Shown here in pieces: positions 35,256 through 44,936 of a DNA stretch of 55,791 nt. Both the position numbers and the translations under genes were made by a program. Position 1 is the first letter of the stretch. Each line of letters opens with the position of its first letter. The DNA is from JBPYCR01 sp051846935. GTDB taxonomy: Bacteria; Bacillota; Bacilli; Bacillales; Amphibacillaceae. Location of the stretch: positions 1-55,791 of the forward strand of contig NZ_JBPYCS010000017.1 in assembly GCF_051846935.1 (NCBI RefSeq). Direction: 5' to 3'. Under the pieces are notes generated by a model. It ran no database searches. It saw nothing but the letters and a program-made list of their open reading frames with translations, and was not told the DNA's origin.

Positions 35256-36368
35256 ACAATAGTACCCTCACTTTTTGAATTAGTAATATAATAAAAGGCA
35301 AATGATGTGTGTGAATTTAGTCATTTTATTAGCAAATCGGTCTGGCATTACATTTTCAGCTAGCTAATATAATTATTTCCATATAATAACCCATTCGACG
35401 TAAACTAGCTATTCGCTAAGCTACAGAGACGATTCAAAATGAGCGTTGTCAGCATTATCTTTAAGCTTACGAGCATAAATTACAATTTCACGAACGTCCT
35501 ATGTTCTAATGACAACCTATTAAATTCCACACTCTCATTTACCATACCCTATGATCTCCTTGAATAAACGTTACTTTAATAGAATTTAACTTCACGAAGA
35601 CCATTATTACATTATTCTATTATATAGGATACGTGTTTGAACTATTTTTTCAAATAAATCTGTTTATAGATCGGAGCTTCCTAAATTGATTTTCGGCTGT
35701 TCCTTTTCCCACTGGAGCTTTCTCTGAGGGAGTCTCCTATATTCAGCTATATAAACACGAATCACTTAGTAAATCTGCTATAATTACATTTATATGAGTC
35801 AATTTCATAATTGTCATTTTTAAAAAATCACAAAAGAACAGAATTTTAAAATCCACTTAAAAATTTAAAGCTAGATTGGCGTCTGCTGTGTTCCATCCGG
35901 AACCACTCCGCTTTCCGAATGCAACGCCTCAACTAATCTTAACATTTTTTGCCAAAACTTTTAAAATGGATTTTCGGCTGTTGCTTTTACTGAGGGAGTC
36001 TGCGTGGATCCGGATTCCACACAGACGCGTTGGTATTGCTATTCAACCTCTGTTTCTTGGTTGAATGCTGTATGAATTCGTTCACGGCTATACGTCGATG
36101 ATAGATACTTTCCCAAGCTTTTGATCCCCAAGCTGAAGCTTTATATCTTCGAAGATTTTTGGTGATCTTCACCTTAAATACTTTTTGACAAATGCTTTTA
36201 GTACCCAATGGACAATCGATACATTCCTTGGGGCTTATGGAACTTTAGTGCGCAGTTCATTTAAAGGAACTTCTAACTGTTCTTCAATTTTTTTCATAGA
36301 TTATTATGAATGGTATATAAAATTGTTTAATATGGCCGTTAAGGCTTACTTTAAAGGATGGAAGACAA
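35256..36368. other. 1.1-kb accessory gap with repeat fragments
   Basis: There is no intact gene. Two direct copies of GATTTTCGGCTGTT followed by GAGGGAGTCT lie at about 35690-35745 and 35968-36003. Between them, about 35905-35935 has CCGCTTTCCGAATGCAACGCC, related to the GC-rich repeats near 15 kb. A transposase scrap follows at 36046-36235. The region looks like old mobile DNA beside the sensor-kinase gene. Confidence 0.5.
36046..36235 (-). pseudogene. Fragment of an insertion-sequence transposase
   Basis: On the minus strand this reads SPKECIDCPLGTKSICQK, then VFKVKITKNLRRYKAS and AWGSKAWESIYHRRIAV. The Cys-rich knuckle followed by G-S-x-x-W-x-x-I-Y-x-x-R-x-x-V is like the C-terminal part of IS1182-type transposases. 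The frame has no start, and the neighbouring parts of the gene are missing. It is a relic. Confidence 0.55.
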
Positions 36369-39300
36369 ATGATACAAGATCAAGCCTTTTCAAAAAAGAA
36401 GATTTTCCTCACTATTATTCTAACATTTCTAGTCCTGACTAGCTTTCGAGTCGGATGGGTGTATTATCATAAAACCCCTGAACAGCCTTATGCAAAAAAT
36501 GGTGTAATCGATTTGAGCGACTGGGAGTTTAAAGACAATGAAACGATCGTATTAGATGGAGAGTGGGAATTTTTCCCTCAAACGTTAACGAATAATCACG
36601 CTCCTTCTCAAAGGATGGCAAAGATAATAAATGTTCCAGAGGAAAGCATGATGCCAGACCATTCAACAATAAAAACATACGGCTACGGTACATATAAATT
36701 AAAAATTCTTCTCCCAGAAAACGTACATTCCTTATACGGTATTCGTTTTAAAAGGGTTACAACCTCTGCTGATATATTCATTAATAATGTACCTATAACT
36801 GATTTTAATTCTGTAACGAAAGACCCAGGAAATAAAGTGATAGAAAGGGGGCCATTTTCTGCGACATTTCACCCAAACAGCAGTGAAGTCGAATTAGTCG
36901 TTCATGTATCCAACTATGAGATTCCCTTCTTTAGTGGCATAACTAAGTCTGTTCAGTTCGGTACAGAAACCGCTATCCAAAAACAGTCAAGAAGTTCAAC
37001 TACTTTGCAAATCGTCGTAGGTTTGATCTACATTCTTCATAGCATGTATGCGTTGATCGTTTACTATATTGGTAGAGGAAAATATGAGAAAGAGCTGTTT
37101 TACTTCGGATTTATGCTCGCTATTCATGCATTTTCAATTTTAATAGATGATGATGTTGTACTTCAGTTACCAATACATATTGTGACGACTAACAAGCTCT
37201 TGCTATTTTTATTTTTAAGTACGTTGTTTACACTTCTTATATTTATTAAACATTTGTTTCATATACACTCTCGTTTCTTCAAGTTTCTTACTTATATGTA
37301 CTTTTTCTTAGTCATAGCTCAACTCATTGTTCCTTTTCAATATTATCCTTACTTATTAATTCCCGTTATGATTTTTTACCTTTTATCAATTGCTTTTTTG
37401 TTTATCCAAACGGTAAAAACAATACGAGGCGGACACCAAGATGCTATTTTCATTTTAATTTTTGTAACGAGCTATACATCAAACATGATTTGGGGGTTCA
37501 TGATTAATTATCAATTGGTTGAAATCCCTTACTATCCATTTGATTTTATTTTTTCAATTGTAGTAATCGCCTTACTCCTTTTCAAGCATCATATCCGTCT
37601 AAATCGGCTAAACGAACAACAAACAAAAGAGCTTCAAGAAGCGGATAAGAAAAAAGATGAGTTTTTAGCTAACACGTCTCATGAATTACGTAATCCGCTC
37701 CATGGCATTATTAATATTGCTCGAACGATATTAAATGATAAAGAAGCACGGCTAAGTTCGGTTAATAAGGAAAATTTAACACTTCTCGTTCAAATCGGTG
37801 AACGAATGACTTTCACGCTCAACGACATTCTTGATATTACGAGACTAAAAGATAAAGATATTCGTTTGAATAAGGAAAGTGTAAATTTAAGTACCATTAT
37901 CTCTGGTGTGCTTGATATGATTCAATTCATGACGGAAAAAAAAGCAATAAAAATACATCACAATGTACCTGTAACTTTCCCTAACGTTTTTGCCGATGAA
38001 AATCGATTAATCCAAATTGTATTTAATTTAATTCATAACGCTGTTAAATACACGAATGAGGGCACCGTTACGATTCGTGCTGAAGCACAAGACGGCGTAG
38101 CAATTATTTATGTTGAAGATACTGGAATTGGTATAAGTGAGGAAACAAAAAAGAAAATCTTTATGCCTTATGAACAGGAGGATGCAAGCATTACAGCTAT
38201 TGGAGGTGGGATTGGACTTGGACTACATATATGTAAACGATTGGTTGAGCTGCATGGAGGAACGATCTCAGTCGAATCTGATATAAATAAAGGGACTGTT
38301 TTTTTCTTTTCAATACCACTTGCAAATAATTTGACTAAAGAGCCAAAAAGCCGATTAAAAGCTTTTGACACTGTCGTACCTATTCATCCAGTTAAACAGG
38401 AAAAGCCTATTCGTTCAGTAGAAGATTCGCAACCCACTTCTTCTAGTAGGAACAGTAACTCGAGATTCTCAAAAGTTGCTCAAATTTTGATCGTAGATGA
38501 TGACCCAATTAACTTAAAAGTCATTCGGTCATTGCTTGAGGGAGAGTATTGTATTCAGACAGCTTTAAACGGCGAAATGGCCTTAGAGCATATTGATAAA
38601 AAAAATTTTGATTTAATTATATCCGATGTGATGATGCCTAAACTATCCGGCTATGAGTTAACAAAAATAATACGCAAAAAATTTTCCATAGCGGAGTTGC
38701 CGATTTTACTAATTACGGCAAGGAGTCAACAGGAAGATCTAAATGCTGGATTCCTTGCTGGAGCAAATGACTATGTAACTAAGCCAGTAGAAGCAATGGA
38801 ACTGAAAGCAAGAGTTCGAGCCTTAACTCAATTAAAACAATCGATAGATGAGCAGCTACGAACAGAAGCTGCCTGGCTCCAAGCGCAAATACAACCCCAT
38901 TTTTTAATGAATACTTTAAATACAATTGCATCATTAGGTGAAATCGATAATTCTAGAATGGTCAAGTTACTAGATGAATTTGGAAATTATTTAAACAAAA
39001 GCTTTGCAGTAAATAATACAAAAAGCCTCGTATTATTAAAAGAGGAGCTGGCACTAACACGATCATACTTATATATCGAACAAGAGCGATTTGGCAACAG
39101 AATTTATGTCGACTGGAATGTTGATGAGACGCTTACCTTTCGTATTCCGCCGTTATCCATTCAGCCTATCGTCGAAAATGCAGTAAGGCACGGAATACTA
39201 AAAAAATTGCATGGCGGAACAGTTACCATTTCGGTAAAAGAGAATGAAATAGACTATGAAGTATCGATTCGTGACAATGGCGTTGGGATGGCGAAAGATA

Positions 39301-39458
39301 AAATAAATGAATTGCTTCACGGAAACATATATGATAAGAAAGGGATTGGCATTACAAATACAAATCGAAGACTTATACAAATGTACGGAAAAGGGTTACA
39401 AATTTCTAGTGTTCCTCAACAAGGTACGACGATGTCCTTTCTCATCCCTAAAAACTAA
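36369..39458 (+). CDS. Hybrid sensor kinase with two kinase modules around a receiver
   Basis: This protein has 1029 residues. After one helix (about 10-32) comes an extracellular 7TMR-DISMED2-like beta domain (about 40-200), then a seven-helix 7TMR-DISM block (about 205-410). HisKA follows with His438 in SHELRNPLHGI, then HATPase_c with NLIHNAVKY, EDTGIGI and GGGIGLGLHI. A receiver has phospho-acceptor Asp753 in SDVMMP. The last part is a LytS-like kinase with His844 in IQPHFLMNTLN and a second ATPase box (IVENAVRHGI, DNGVGM). It senses an external, possibly carbohydrate, cue and could pass phosphate inside itself before its partner. The likely partner is the regulator at 52461-53603, across the polysaccharide locus. 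This pairing is inferred. AAAGGATGG precedes the ATG. Confidence 0.9.
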   Translation: MIQDQAFSKKKIFLTIILTFLVLTSFRVGWVYYHKTPEQPYAKNGVIDLSDWEFKDNETIVLDGEWEFFPQTLTNNHAPSQRMAKIINVPEESMMPDHSTIKTYGYGTYKLKILLPENVHSLYGIRFKRVTTSADIFINNVPITDFNSVTKDPGNKVIERGPFSATFHPNSSEVELVVHVSNYEIPFFSGITKSVQFGTETAIQKQSRSSTTLQIVVGLIYILHSMYALIVYYIGRGKYEKELFYFGFMLAIHAFSILIDDDVVLQLPIHIVTTNKLLLFLFLSTLFTLLIFIKHLFHIHSRFFKFLTYMYFFLVIAQLIVPFQYYPYLLIPVMIFYLLSIAFLFIQTVKTIRGGHQDAIFILIFVTSYTSNMIWGFMINYQLVEIPYYPFDFIFSIVVIALLLFKHHIRLNRLNEQQTKELQEADKKKDEFLANTSHELRNPLHGIINIARTILNDKEARLSSVNKENLTLLVQIGERMTFTLNDILDITRLKDKDIRLNKESVNLSTIISGVLDMIQFMTEKKAIKIHHNVPVTFPNVFADENRLIQIVFNLIHNAVKYTNEGTVTIRAEAQDGVAIIYVEDTGIGISEETKKKIFMPYEQEDASITAIGGGIGLGLHICKRLVELHGGTISVESDINKGTVFFFSIPLANNLTKEPKSRLKAFDTVVPIHPVKQEKPIRSVEDSQPTSSSRNSNSRFSKVAQILIVDDDPINLKVIRSLLEGEYCIQTALNGEMALEHIDKKNFDLIISDVMMPKLSGYELTKIIRKKFSIAELPILLITARSQQEDLNAGFLAGANDYVTKPVEAMELKARVRALTQLKQSIDEQLRTEAAWLQAQIQPHFLMNTLNTIASLGEIDNSRMVKLLDEFGNYLNKSFAVNNTKSLVLLKEELALTRSYLYIEQERFGNRIYVDWNVDETLTFRIPPLSIQPIVENAVRHGILKKLHGGTVTISVKENEIDYEVSIRDNGVGMAKDKINELLHGNIYDKKGIGITNTNRRLIQMYGKGLQISSVPQQGTTMSFLIPKN

Positions 39459-39533
39459 GTGTTAGCCATAAGGAATGGTTTATATGAGCGGGTACTTCGG
39501 CATAATTTAACGAGAAAGTGTATGCTTTATAAG

Positions 39534-39577
39534 AAAGGATAGGTCGTTTATCATAAGATAAACGACCTATCCTTTTT
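39534..39577. terminator. Two-way terminator between sensor kinase and adhesin
   Basis: AAAGGATAGGTCGTTTATC (39534-39552) pairs perfectly over 19 bases with GATAAACGACCTATCCTTT (39557-39575), and TT follows. The convergent genes on either side share it. Confidence 0.9.
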
Positions 39578-39614
39578 GGCTCTTTTAAATTACGAACGTA
39601 AATGCCTCATCCGT

Positions 39615-42600
39615 TTATTTATCGGAATCTGTACTTTTTCTTCGTACATACAACACTGTAAAGCCTGCAAGTATCATCATTATTCCACCAAGTATACTAT
39701 TATAAATCGTTGTGGCGGTTTTAGGTAATTGCGCGCCCGGTGCTTTCGTATCTTCTTCTGTATTTTTCTCTACTGGTTCAGAAGGAATGAATGTATTCGT
39801 AATGTCGAAACCATCAATTTCGGTTTCATAACCAGGTACTTCTACTTCCTCAATCGAATAACTGATTTCTTTACCTTCCTCATCATATACGGGTATGTTT
39901 GCAAATGAATAGCTCCATCCCATTTGTTCTGTAACCTCCAAACGGTCTACTTGCTTCCCATTTGCATTTAAAATTACAGTAATAAATTTTGGACGATCTA
40001 CTGCGGTATCGCCTTTCCAAGTCTTTTTACCGTCAATAGATGTCGTATCAAATCGTACGTTTATAAGATCAAAACCATCTATTAATGTTTTGTACCCATC
40101 TAGTCCTTCTTCCTCTATCGTATATTCATATACGACACCATTATCATCGTATTTATCTAGACTAGTAAAACTGTACTTCCATTCAGAATCCGCCGTTACT
40201 TCTTTTGTATCAATCGCAACCCCATTTTGGAGTAGATTGACTTGGATTTTTTTCGGCCGATCTGCAGAATTATCATCTTTCCATGTTTTTGTACCAGTTA
40301 CCTCTGTTTCTCCAACTCGAACATTTGTAATATTAAATCCATCAATTACTGTTTTATAGCCGTCTACTGCCGCTTCTTCTATCGTATACTCATAGGCTTT
40401 CCCATTTACATCGAATGCTTCTAAGTTAGAAAACGTATGTGTCCAATCATTTGCTGCAGTAATTTGTTCTGTATCAATTTTTTCACCATTTTGTAATAGA
40501 TAAACAGTGATTGAATCTGGGCGATCTATTGAATTGTCATCTAACCATTCTTTTGTTACTTCTATATGCTTCAAGCGAACATTCATTATGTCAAATTCAT
40601 TTGCCGTAGCTTTATACCCATCTACTTGCTGCTCCTGAATCGTATACGTATATGGCTCACCTAGCGCATTTGTAAGTAATAAGTCATCAAAACTGTACTG
40701 CCAATTATCATCTTCTGTTACATCTTTTGTTTGAATGACTTCCCCATTTTGTAATAAATCTACTTTAATCATTTTCGGTCTGTCTTCCGCGTTGCCATCA
40801 TTCCATGTTTTACTACCAGTAATAGACGTTCGTTCAATTGCCTTATTTTCTGCAGTTACTTCAACTGTTTCAATTTCCTGCTCGTCAATCGTAAATTGGA
40901 TTGGTTCACTGCTTAATAAATACCCTGCTGGTGCTTCTTTCTCTACAAACTGGTATGTTCCCGGCTGTAAGTTCTTTTCATAGATGACACCTTGAGCATT
41001 CGTCGTAAGCCCCTCTTTAATCGGTTGAAATTCACCGTTAATTTCTTGGTATAGGTCGAACGTAGCCCCAGCTAATTTAGTTGTTTTATCCGCTTCATCT
41101 ACTTTTGTTAATTTTGTTTCATAAATAATTTTATGATTTTGGATATTTATTTCTTCGTTACTTTTTGTGAATTTAAATGTGTATCCATCCCTATTGGAAA
41201 CAACGTAGCCGTCTGGCGCCTCTGTTTCCTTAAGGGTATAATCACGGTCATAAAGCAAATTTTTAAACGTAATTTTTCCTTCTGCATCTGTTACTTCTCG
41301 TTTAATAAAGTTGTTATCCCCGTCATAAAGCTCAAATGTTGCTCCTTGAAGTGCCGAAGCTTGGTTATCGGCATCAACTTTTGTTACGATAAGTGCTCCT
41401 ACTTCACCAGTAATTCCCCCTTGTATTTTACTAACGTCAATTGCCCTGCTAAATGGATCTGTGGATGAGACTGACTCTGTTCCTTCTCCATTCAATGTAA
41501 AGTTATTTTTAAAGTTCCCTTCTTCTCCAGTTCCTTTGTAAAGAATATAAGAATCATACTCTAACACATACGCTGCTTCAACTGGATTATTAAAAGAGAT
41601 CGTAAACGTGTCACTACCGTCTTCTCTTTCTGAAAAAGCGACCGTATAATCAATCCCTTCTTCTAATACGTTACTTTCATCTTTCACAATGCTATTCGGA
41701 TTTGTATTAACCTTCGTACCATACAACATAATGGAATCCTTGCGTAACGATTGATTTTTACTAAGCTCATCATGTAAAACGAGATTGTTTATTTTAGATT
41801 GCGCACGATTTATGTCTACGCTCCAATTCACTACTCGTGGGTTATCTTCATTTTGCTCTCCAAATTTATCCGTATAGTTGCCACCTTCATATGGAGAAAC
41901 GGTAGCAGTTAAATCAAATGGCTCTTTATTCTCAGAATTAACAACAGCCTTATTACCGTAAGATGACTTCACAAGTAAACCGTTTAAATCGGTTTTATAT
42001 TCAATTAAGTATGGCTCGGTAATATTATTTAAAACTACTTTAAATCCGATCGTTTCACCTTGATCTTCGATTGGTTCAATTGTATACATATTTTCAGCAA
42101 GTGCTGCACCTTTTTGCACCCCATTTTTACTACCTGTTAATTCCATTTCATACACTTTTACAGAAGCAAGGTCAAAATTTTGATTTCCTTGGATAACATC
42201 TTCTATGACCGTATTGTTCAACGTCTCTTTGTTATAGTTGACCCCAATCTCCCAACTTATTTCTTTTGAGACAGGATTATACGTCCCGTTCTTAAAGCCA
42301 TTCTGCTTTGAGTATTGATCAGGCCTAAAGGTTGATCCATTTTCCTGTTTCCCTGTTGTTATCGATCCCGGTGAGTGCTCAATATCCCATTCGATGCCTG
42401 CAGCATTCGTATGGTTTTGAGAACGATTTTCACCTTGGTCTGTTATTATCGCATCATAATTAAACGTAGTCGTGTAATTAATATGAACGACATCTGTTAT
42501 CGCATTTAGAAAAACGATGTTGATCTTTCTAGTAGATTCATTATACGTAAGCGTATAGTCGGAACCTTCCGTTACGTTTGTTCCACCATGTGTCACTGTT

Positions 42601-44651
42601 ATCCCATTTTCAATCGTAAATCCGACCGGAAGTGTATCAGTAAATGTCACATTTTCCATTGTTTGTTTATCTTCATTAATTCGTATGTTCCAGCGCACTT
42701 TTTTATCTTTATAGTCTACACCGCTATGTGATTTAAAAAAGATTTGCTGAGAAATAGTCGTTTTTGCTTGCTTGCTGTTTCCAAATTCGTCGTTAATTGT
42801 GTTGTTAATTTGATAACTATTTTCGGTTTCTCCAGGACGATCGACTGCCTTCGTTTTATACTTAATTTCATATGCATGATCAATCGCATTGTTAAATTCC
42901 AATGTAAACCCATTACTTGTTGGATGAACGGTATACTGATTCGGCGCATTGCCTGCGCTCACAAGCTCGCGACTAGCTTCTGCACCTGTTTGCTGATTGA
43001 TTGTTATTTTATGCACTTCAAAGCTATCATCTATAAGTGCATGGTTCCCCTGTAATACATCGGTTAAAATCGCTTTATTTTCTGGGATGAACCTTTCATC
43101 AAAGTTATATTTAACAATCCATTCAACTTCTTGCTTTTCCTTGTTATATGCTCCATTTGTTTTTTCTAACGGTTGTCCACGTTTAACATGTACGGTGGCC
43201 TGTGCGTTTAATGGACTAGAAAGCTCATCGGCATGGAGAGCTACATTATTTTTGTACGCATTCCCTGTATCACTCTCATCAATTTTTGTTTTATATTCAA
43301 TTCGGTATGCTTTGTCAATCGTTCCCAAAGACAAAGGAAAACTTGAACCAAATTGATTGTCAGCTAACGGAGTTGCACTTGCAATTGTTCCATCAATGTT
43401 CATTTTCAACTCATAAACCTTGATCGGTTCTGACATATAATGGTGGTTTCCTATTAACGTATCGTGTAACTGAGCATTATTTAATTTTTGTAAATCTTTG
43501 TTAAAATCAACTGTCCAAGTAATTTCTTTCGTATTGTAAGGCTGATCTGCATCCGCCTTCTTGCTAATTGACGAGCCTTCCGGAATAAACTTCACCGGAT
43601 ACGTCACTTCTGATCCATCTGATATCGGAAATTTAATCTCTTGTTCGGCGTTTCCATCCGAAAAATGTTGATCAAATTCTGATTCAAGACTTATAAAACC
43701 AGAAATTTCAGAGTTTCCTTCAATTTCTTCGTTAAACTCTATTATTATTTCGTTATTGTTATTACTAGTAAATGTTCCGAAGACAGTATTGCCATTGCTT
43801 GTTCGTAATTCCGTAGGCTCGGGATTCGGTTGCACTTTAATTTGTTCAGGTATTGTGATTGTATATGTAGACCCATTCGAATACCCATGATTATTAGGCA
43901 AAGCAAACTTATATTCTAGTGTAACTTTAAAGTCATTATAGGGACGAACAAGCTCAATTTCTTGCCCCGGCGTTAGCTCCTGTTTCTCCGTTCCATCTTC
44001 AAGTCGTTGATAAAGCGTGATATCGGTTATAATATTTTCCGTAATTGCTGTGTTTGCAGAACTAAAACTTGCTTTTTGTGTAGTTGGTACAGATTGTTTG
44101 CTCGCAGCGGGCGTAGGTTTCTGCGTGGAATCTGGCTCCGCATTTTGTTCCGATTCTGGCTGATTACTTACATCCGATCCATCTTTCTTTTCTGGTGATT
44201 GCTCTTTCTGCTCCGTCTCTCTAGGAGCAACAAGCGCCTCTATAACAAAGCTTCCTGCCTTTTTTTCAATACTTTCTAATTCCTTTTCTACGTGTACCGT
44301 TATTGCTCCATCCGTTGTTGCTTGATAAATACCTGCAGATGGATTCTCTTCTGATAAACTACCGTTTTGCTCATGCTGTATCAATAGTTCAGTTGGAATA
44401 GTAACTGTATCCTTGTTCACCTGGTTTAGCTCTACTTCAACGATAGACCAATCAACAAGAATATGTACAGTTTCCCCTTCTTTTGTTTCCTTTAAATGGA
44501 TAGGATTACCTTCTGCGTCTGTTATTGTTGTTCCAGTTATAATTTTATCATCGATGCCTTTAGCTATTGTGTAAGACGGTAATGCAAAGCCGCTCATTAT
44601 TGTTTGAAAAAACAATAAGCAGATAAACATCACACTTAGTTTCTTGCTCAT
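39615..44651 (-). CDS. Large cell-wall-anchored adhesin with Cna-type domains and LPKTA sorting signal
   Basis: This surface protein has 1678 residues. A signal peptide (about 1-31) is followed by a Pro/Ser/Gln-rich linker, an N-terminal adhesin domain, then about five related collagen-binding/isopeptide-type domains of 110-150 residues (each with a W-x-(I/V)-x-(Y/F)-N start and a Y-(K/R)-T end). Two SpaA-like domains come next (LVTKVDADNQASALQGATF, LTKVDEADKTTKLAGATF), then four Cna-B repeats with (T/E)W.DDN..DRPK and DGYKT words. At the C-terminus stand LPKTA, a membrane helix and RRKSTDSDK, a sortase signal in which Ala replaces the usual Gly. The start at 44651 follows GAAGGAGG. It lies downstream of the polysaccharide operon but behind a terminator, so it has its own promoter. 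It probably binds matrix, host or polymer. No sortase gene is in the window. Confidence 0.9.
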   Translation of the reverse strand: MSKKLSVMFICLLFFQTIMSGFALPSYTIAKGIDDKIITGTTITDAEGNPIHLKETKEGETVHILVDWSIVEVELNQVNKDTVTIPTELLIQHEQNGSLSEENPSAGIYQATTDGAITVHVEKELESIEKKAGSFVIEALVAPRETEQKEQSPEKKDGSDVSNQPESEQNAEPDSTQKPTPAASKQSVPTTQKASFSSANTAITENIITDITLYQRLEDGTEKQELTPGQEIELVRPYNDFKVTLEYKFALPNNHGYSNGSTYTITIPEQIKVQPNPEPTELRTSNGNTVFGTFTSNNNNEIIIEFNEEIEGNSEISGFISLESEFDQHFSDGNAEQEIKFPISDGSEVTYPVKFIPEGSSISKKADADQPYNTKEITWTVDFNKDLQKLNNAQLHDTLIGNHHYMSEPIKVYELKMNIDGTIASATPLADNQFGSSFPLSLGTIDKAYRIEYKTKIDESDTGNAYKNNVALHADELSSPLNAQATVHVKRGQPLEKTNGAYNKEKQEVEWIVKYNFDERFIPENKAILTDVLQGNHALIDDSFEVHKITINQQTGAEASRELVSAGNAPNQYTVHPTSNGFTLEFNNAIDHAYEIKYKTKAVDRPGETENSYQINNTINDEFGNSKQAKTTISQQIFFKSHSGVDYKDKKVRWNIRINEDKQTMENVTFTDTLPVGFTIENGITVTHGGTNVTEGSDYTLTYNESTRKINIVFLNAITDVVHINYTTTFNYDAIITDQGENRSQNHTNAAGIEWDIEHSPGSITTGKQENGSTFRPDQYSKQNGFKNGTYNPVSKEISWEIGVNYNKETLNNTVIEDVIQGNQNFDLASVKVYEMELTGSKNGVQKGAALAENMYTIEPIEDQGETIGFKVVLNNITEPYLIEYKTDLNGLLVKSSYGNKAVVNSENKEPFDLTATVSPYEGGNYTDKFGEQNEDNPRVVNWSVDINRAQSKINNLVLHDELSKNQSLRKDSIMLYGTKVNTNPNSIVKDESNVLEEGIDYTVAFSEREDGSDTFTISFNNPVEAAYVLEYDSYILYKGTGEEGNFKNNFTLNGEGTESVSSTDPFSRAIDVSKIQGGITGEVGALIVTKVDADNQASALQGATFELYDGDNNFIKREVTDAEGKITFKNLLYDRDYTLKETEAPDGYVVSNRDGYTFKFTKSNEEINIQNHKIIYETKLTKVDEADKTTKLAGATFDLYQEINGEFQPIKEGLTTNAQGVIYEKNLQPGTYQFVEKEAPAGYLLSSEPIQFTIDEQEIETVEVTAENKAIERTSITGSKTWNDGNAEDRPKMIKVDLLQNGEVIQTKDVTEDDNWQYSFDDLLLTNALGEPYTYTIQEQQVDGYKATANEFDIMNVRLKHIEVTKEWLDDNSIDRPDSITVYLLQNGEKIDTEQITAANDWTHTFSNLEAFDVNGKAYEYTIEEAAVDGYKTVIDGFNITNVRVGETEVTGTKTWKDDNSADRPKKIQVNLLQNGVAIDTKEVTADSEWKYSFTSLDKYDDNGVVYEYTIEEEGLDGYKTLIDGFDLINVRFDTTSIDGKKTWKGDTAVDRPKFITVILNANGKQVDRLEVTEQMGWSYSFANIPVYDEEGKEISYSIEEVEVPGYETEIDGFDITNTFIPSEPVEKNTEEDTKAPGAQLPKTATTIYNSILGGIMMILAGFTVLYVRRKSTDSDK

Positions 44652-44854
44652 AAATAAATCCTCCTTCAATTTGCTTACTTATGTTAAAAATTCCATATTG
44701 TGGGAATCATTCAATCACCATTGGACAGTATAAAACATACGTCTTAACAAGATATATACAGTTTTTTAAAAAATGGATAAATATACCGATTTATAGGTAT
44801 TTCAGACTACTAAAAAGCCTGACAAAGACTCAAATTGAAAGTAATAAGAAATTC
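44652..44854 (-). promoter_or_regulatory. Adhesin upstream region with a shared operator-like motif
   Basis: Between the terminator and the adhesin start, the minus strand carries ATAAATCGGTATATTTA (complement of 44778-44794). Upstream of it, ATACC makes an imperfect palindrome (ATACC, 8 bases, GGTAT). Very similar words occur twice in the divergent region at 52171-52270. A binding site for the locus regulator is suggested. Confidence 0.4.
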
Positions 44855-44900
44855 AAAAAGCCCGAGAAATATTGATTAATCAACATTTCTCGGGCTTTTT
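44855..44900 (-). terminator. Terminator after the ydaN-like gene
   Basis: AAAAAGCCCGAGAAAT (44855-44870) pairs with ATTTCTCGGGCTTTTT (44885-44900) over 16 bases, with T-tracts for both strands. It lies 36 bases after the ydaN-like stop. Confidence 0.9.
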
Positions 44901-44936
44901 GCAAAAATCACAACAGAATTGAAAACAATTTCATTT

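Noticed and set aside
39700..41400. The Cna-B repeat DNA as a tandem-repeat or CRISPR array
   Set aside because: The repeats are protein-domain repeats of about 260 bases with diverged DNA in one open frame, without spacers or short direct repeats.
40735..43356. Several plus-strand frames of 80-120 residues opposite the adhesin
   Set aside because: They are antisense shadows of a long, well-supported coding region and have no ribosome sites.
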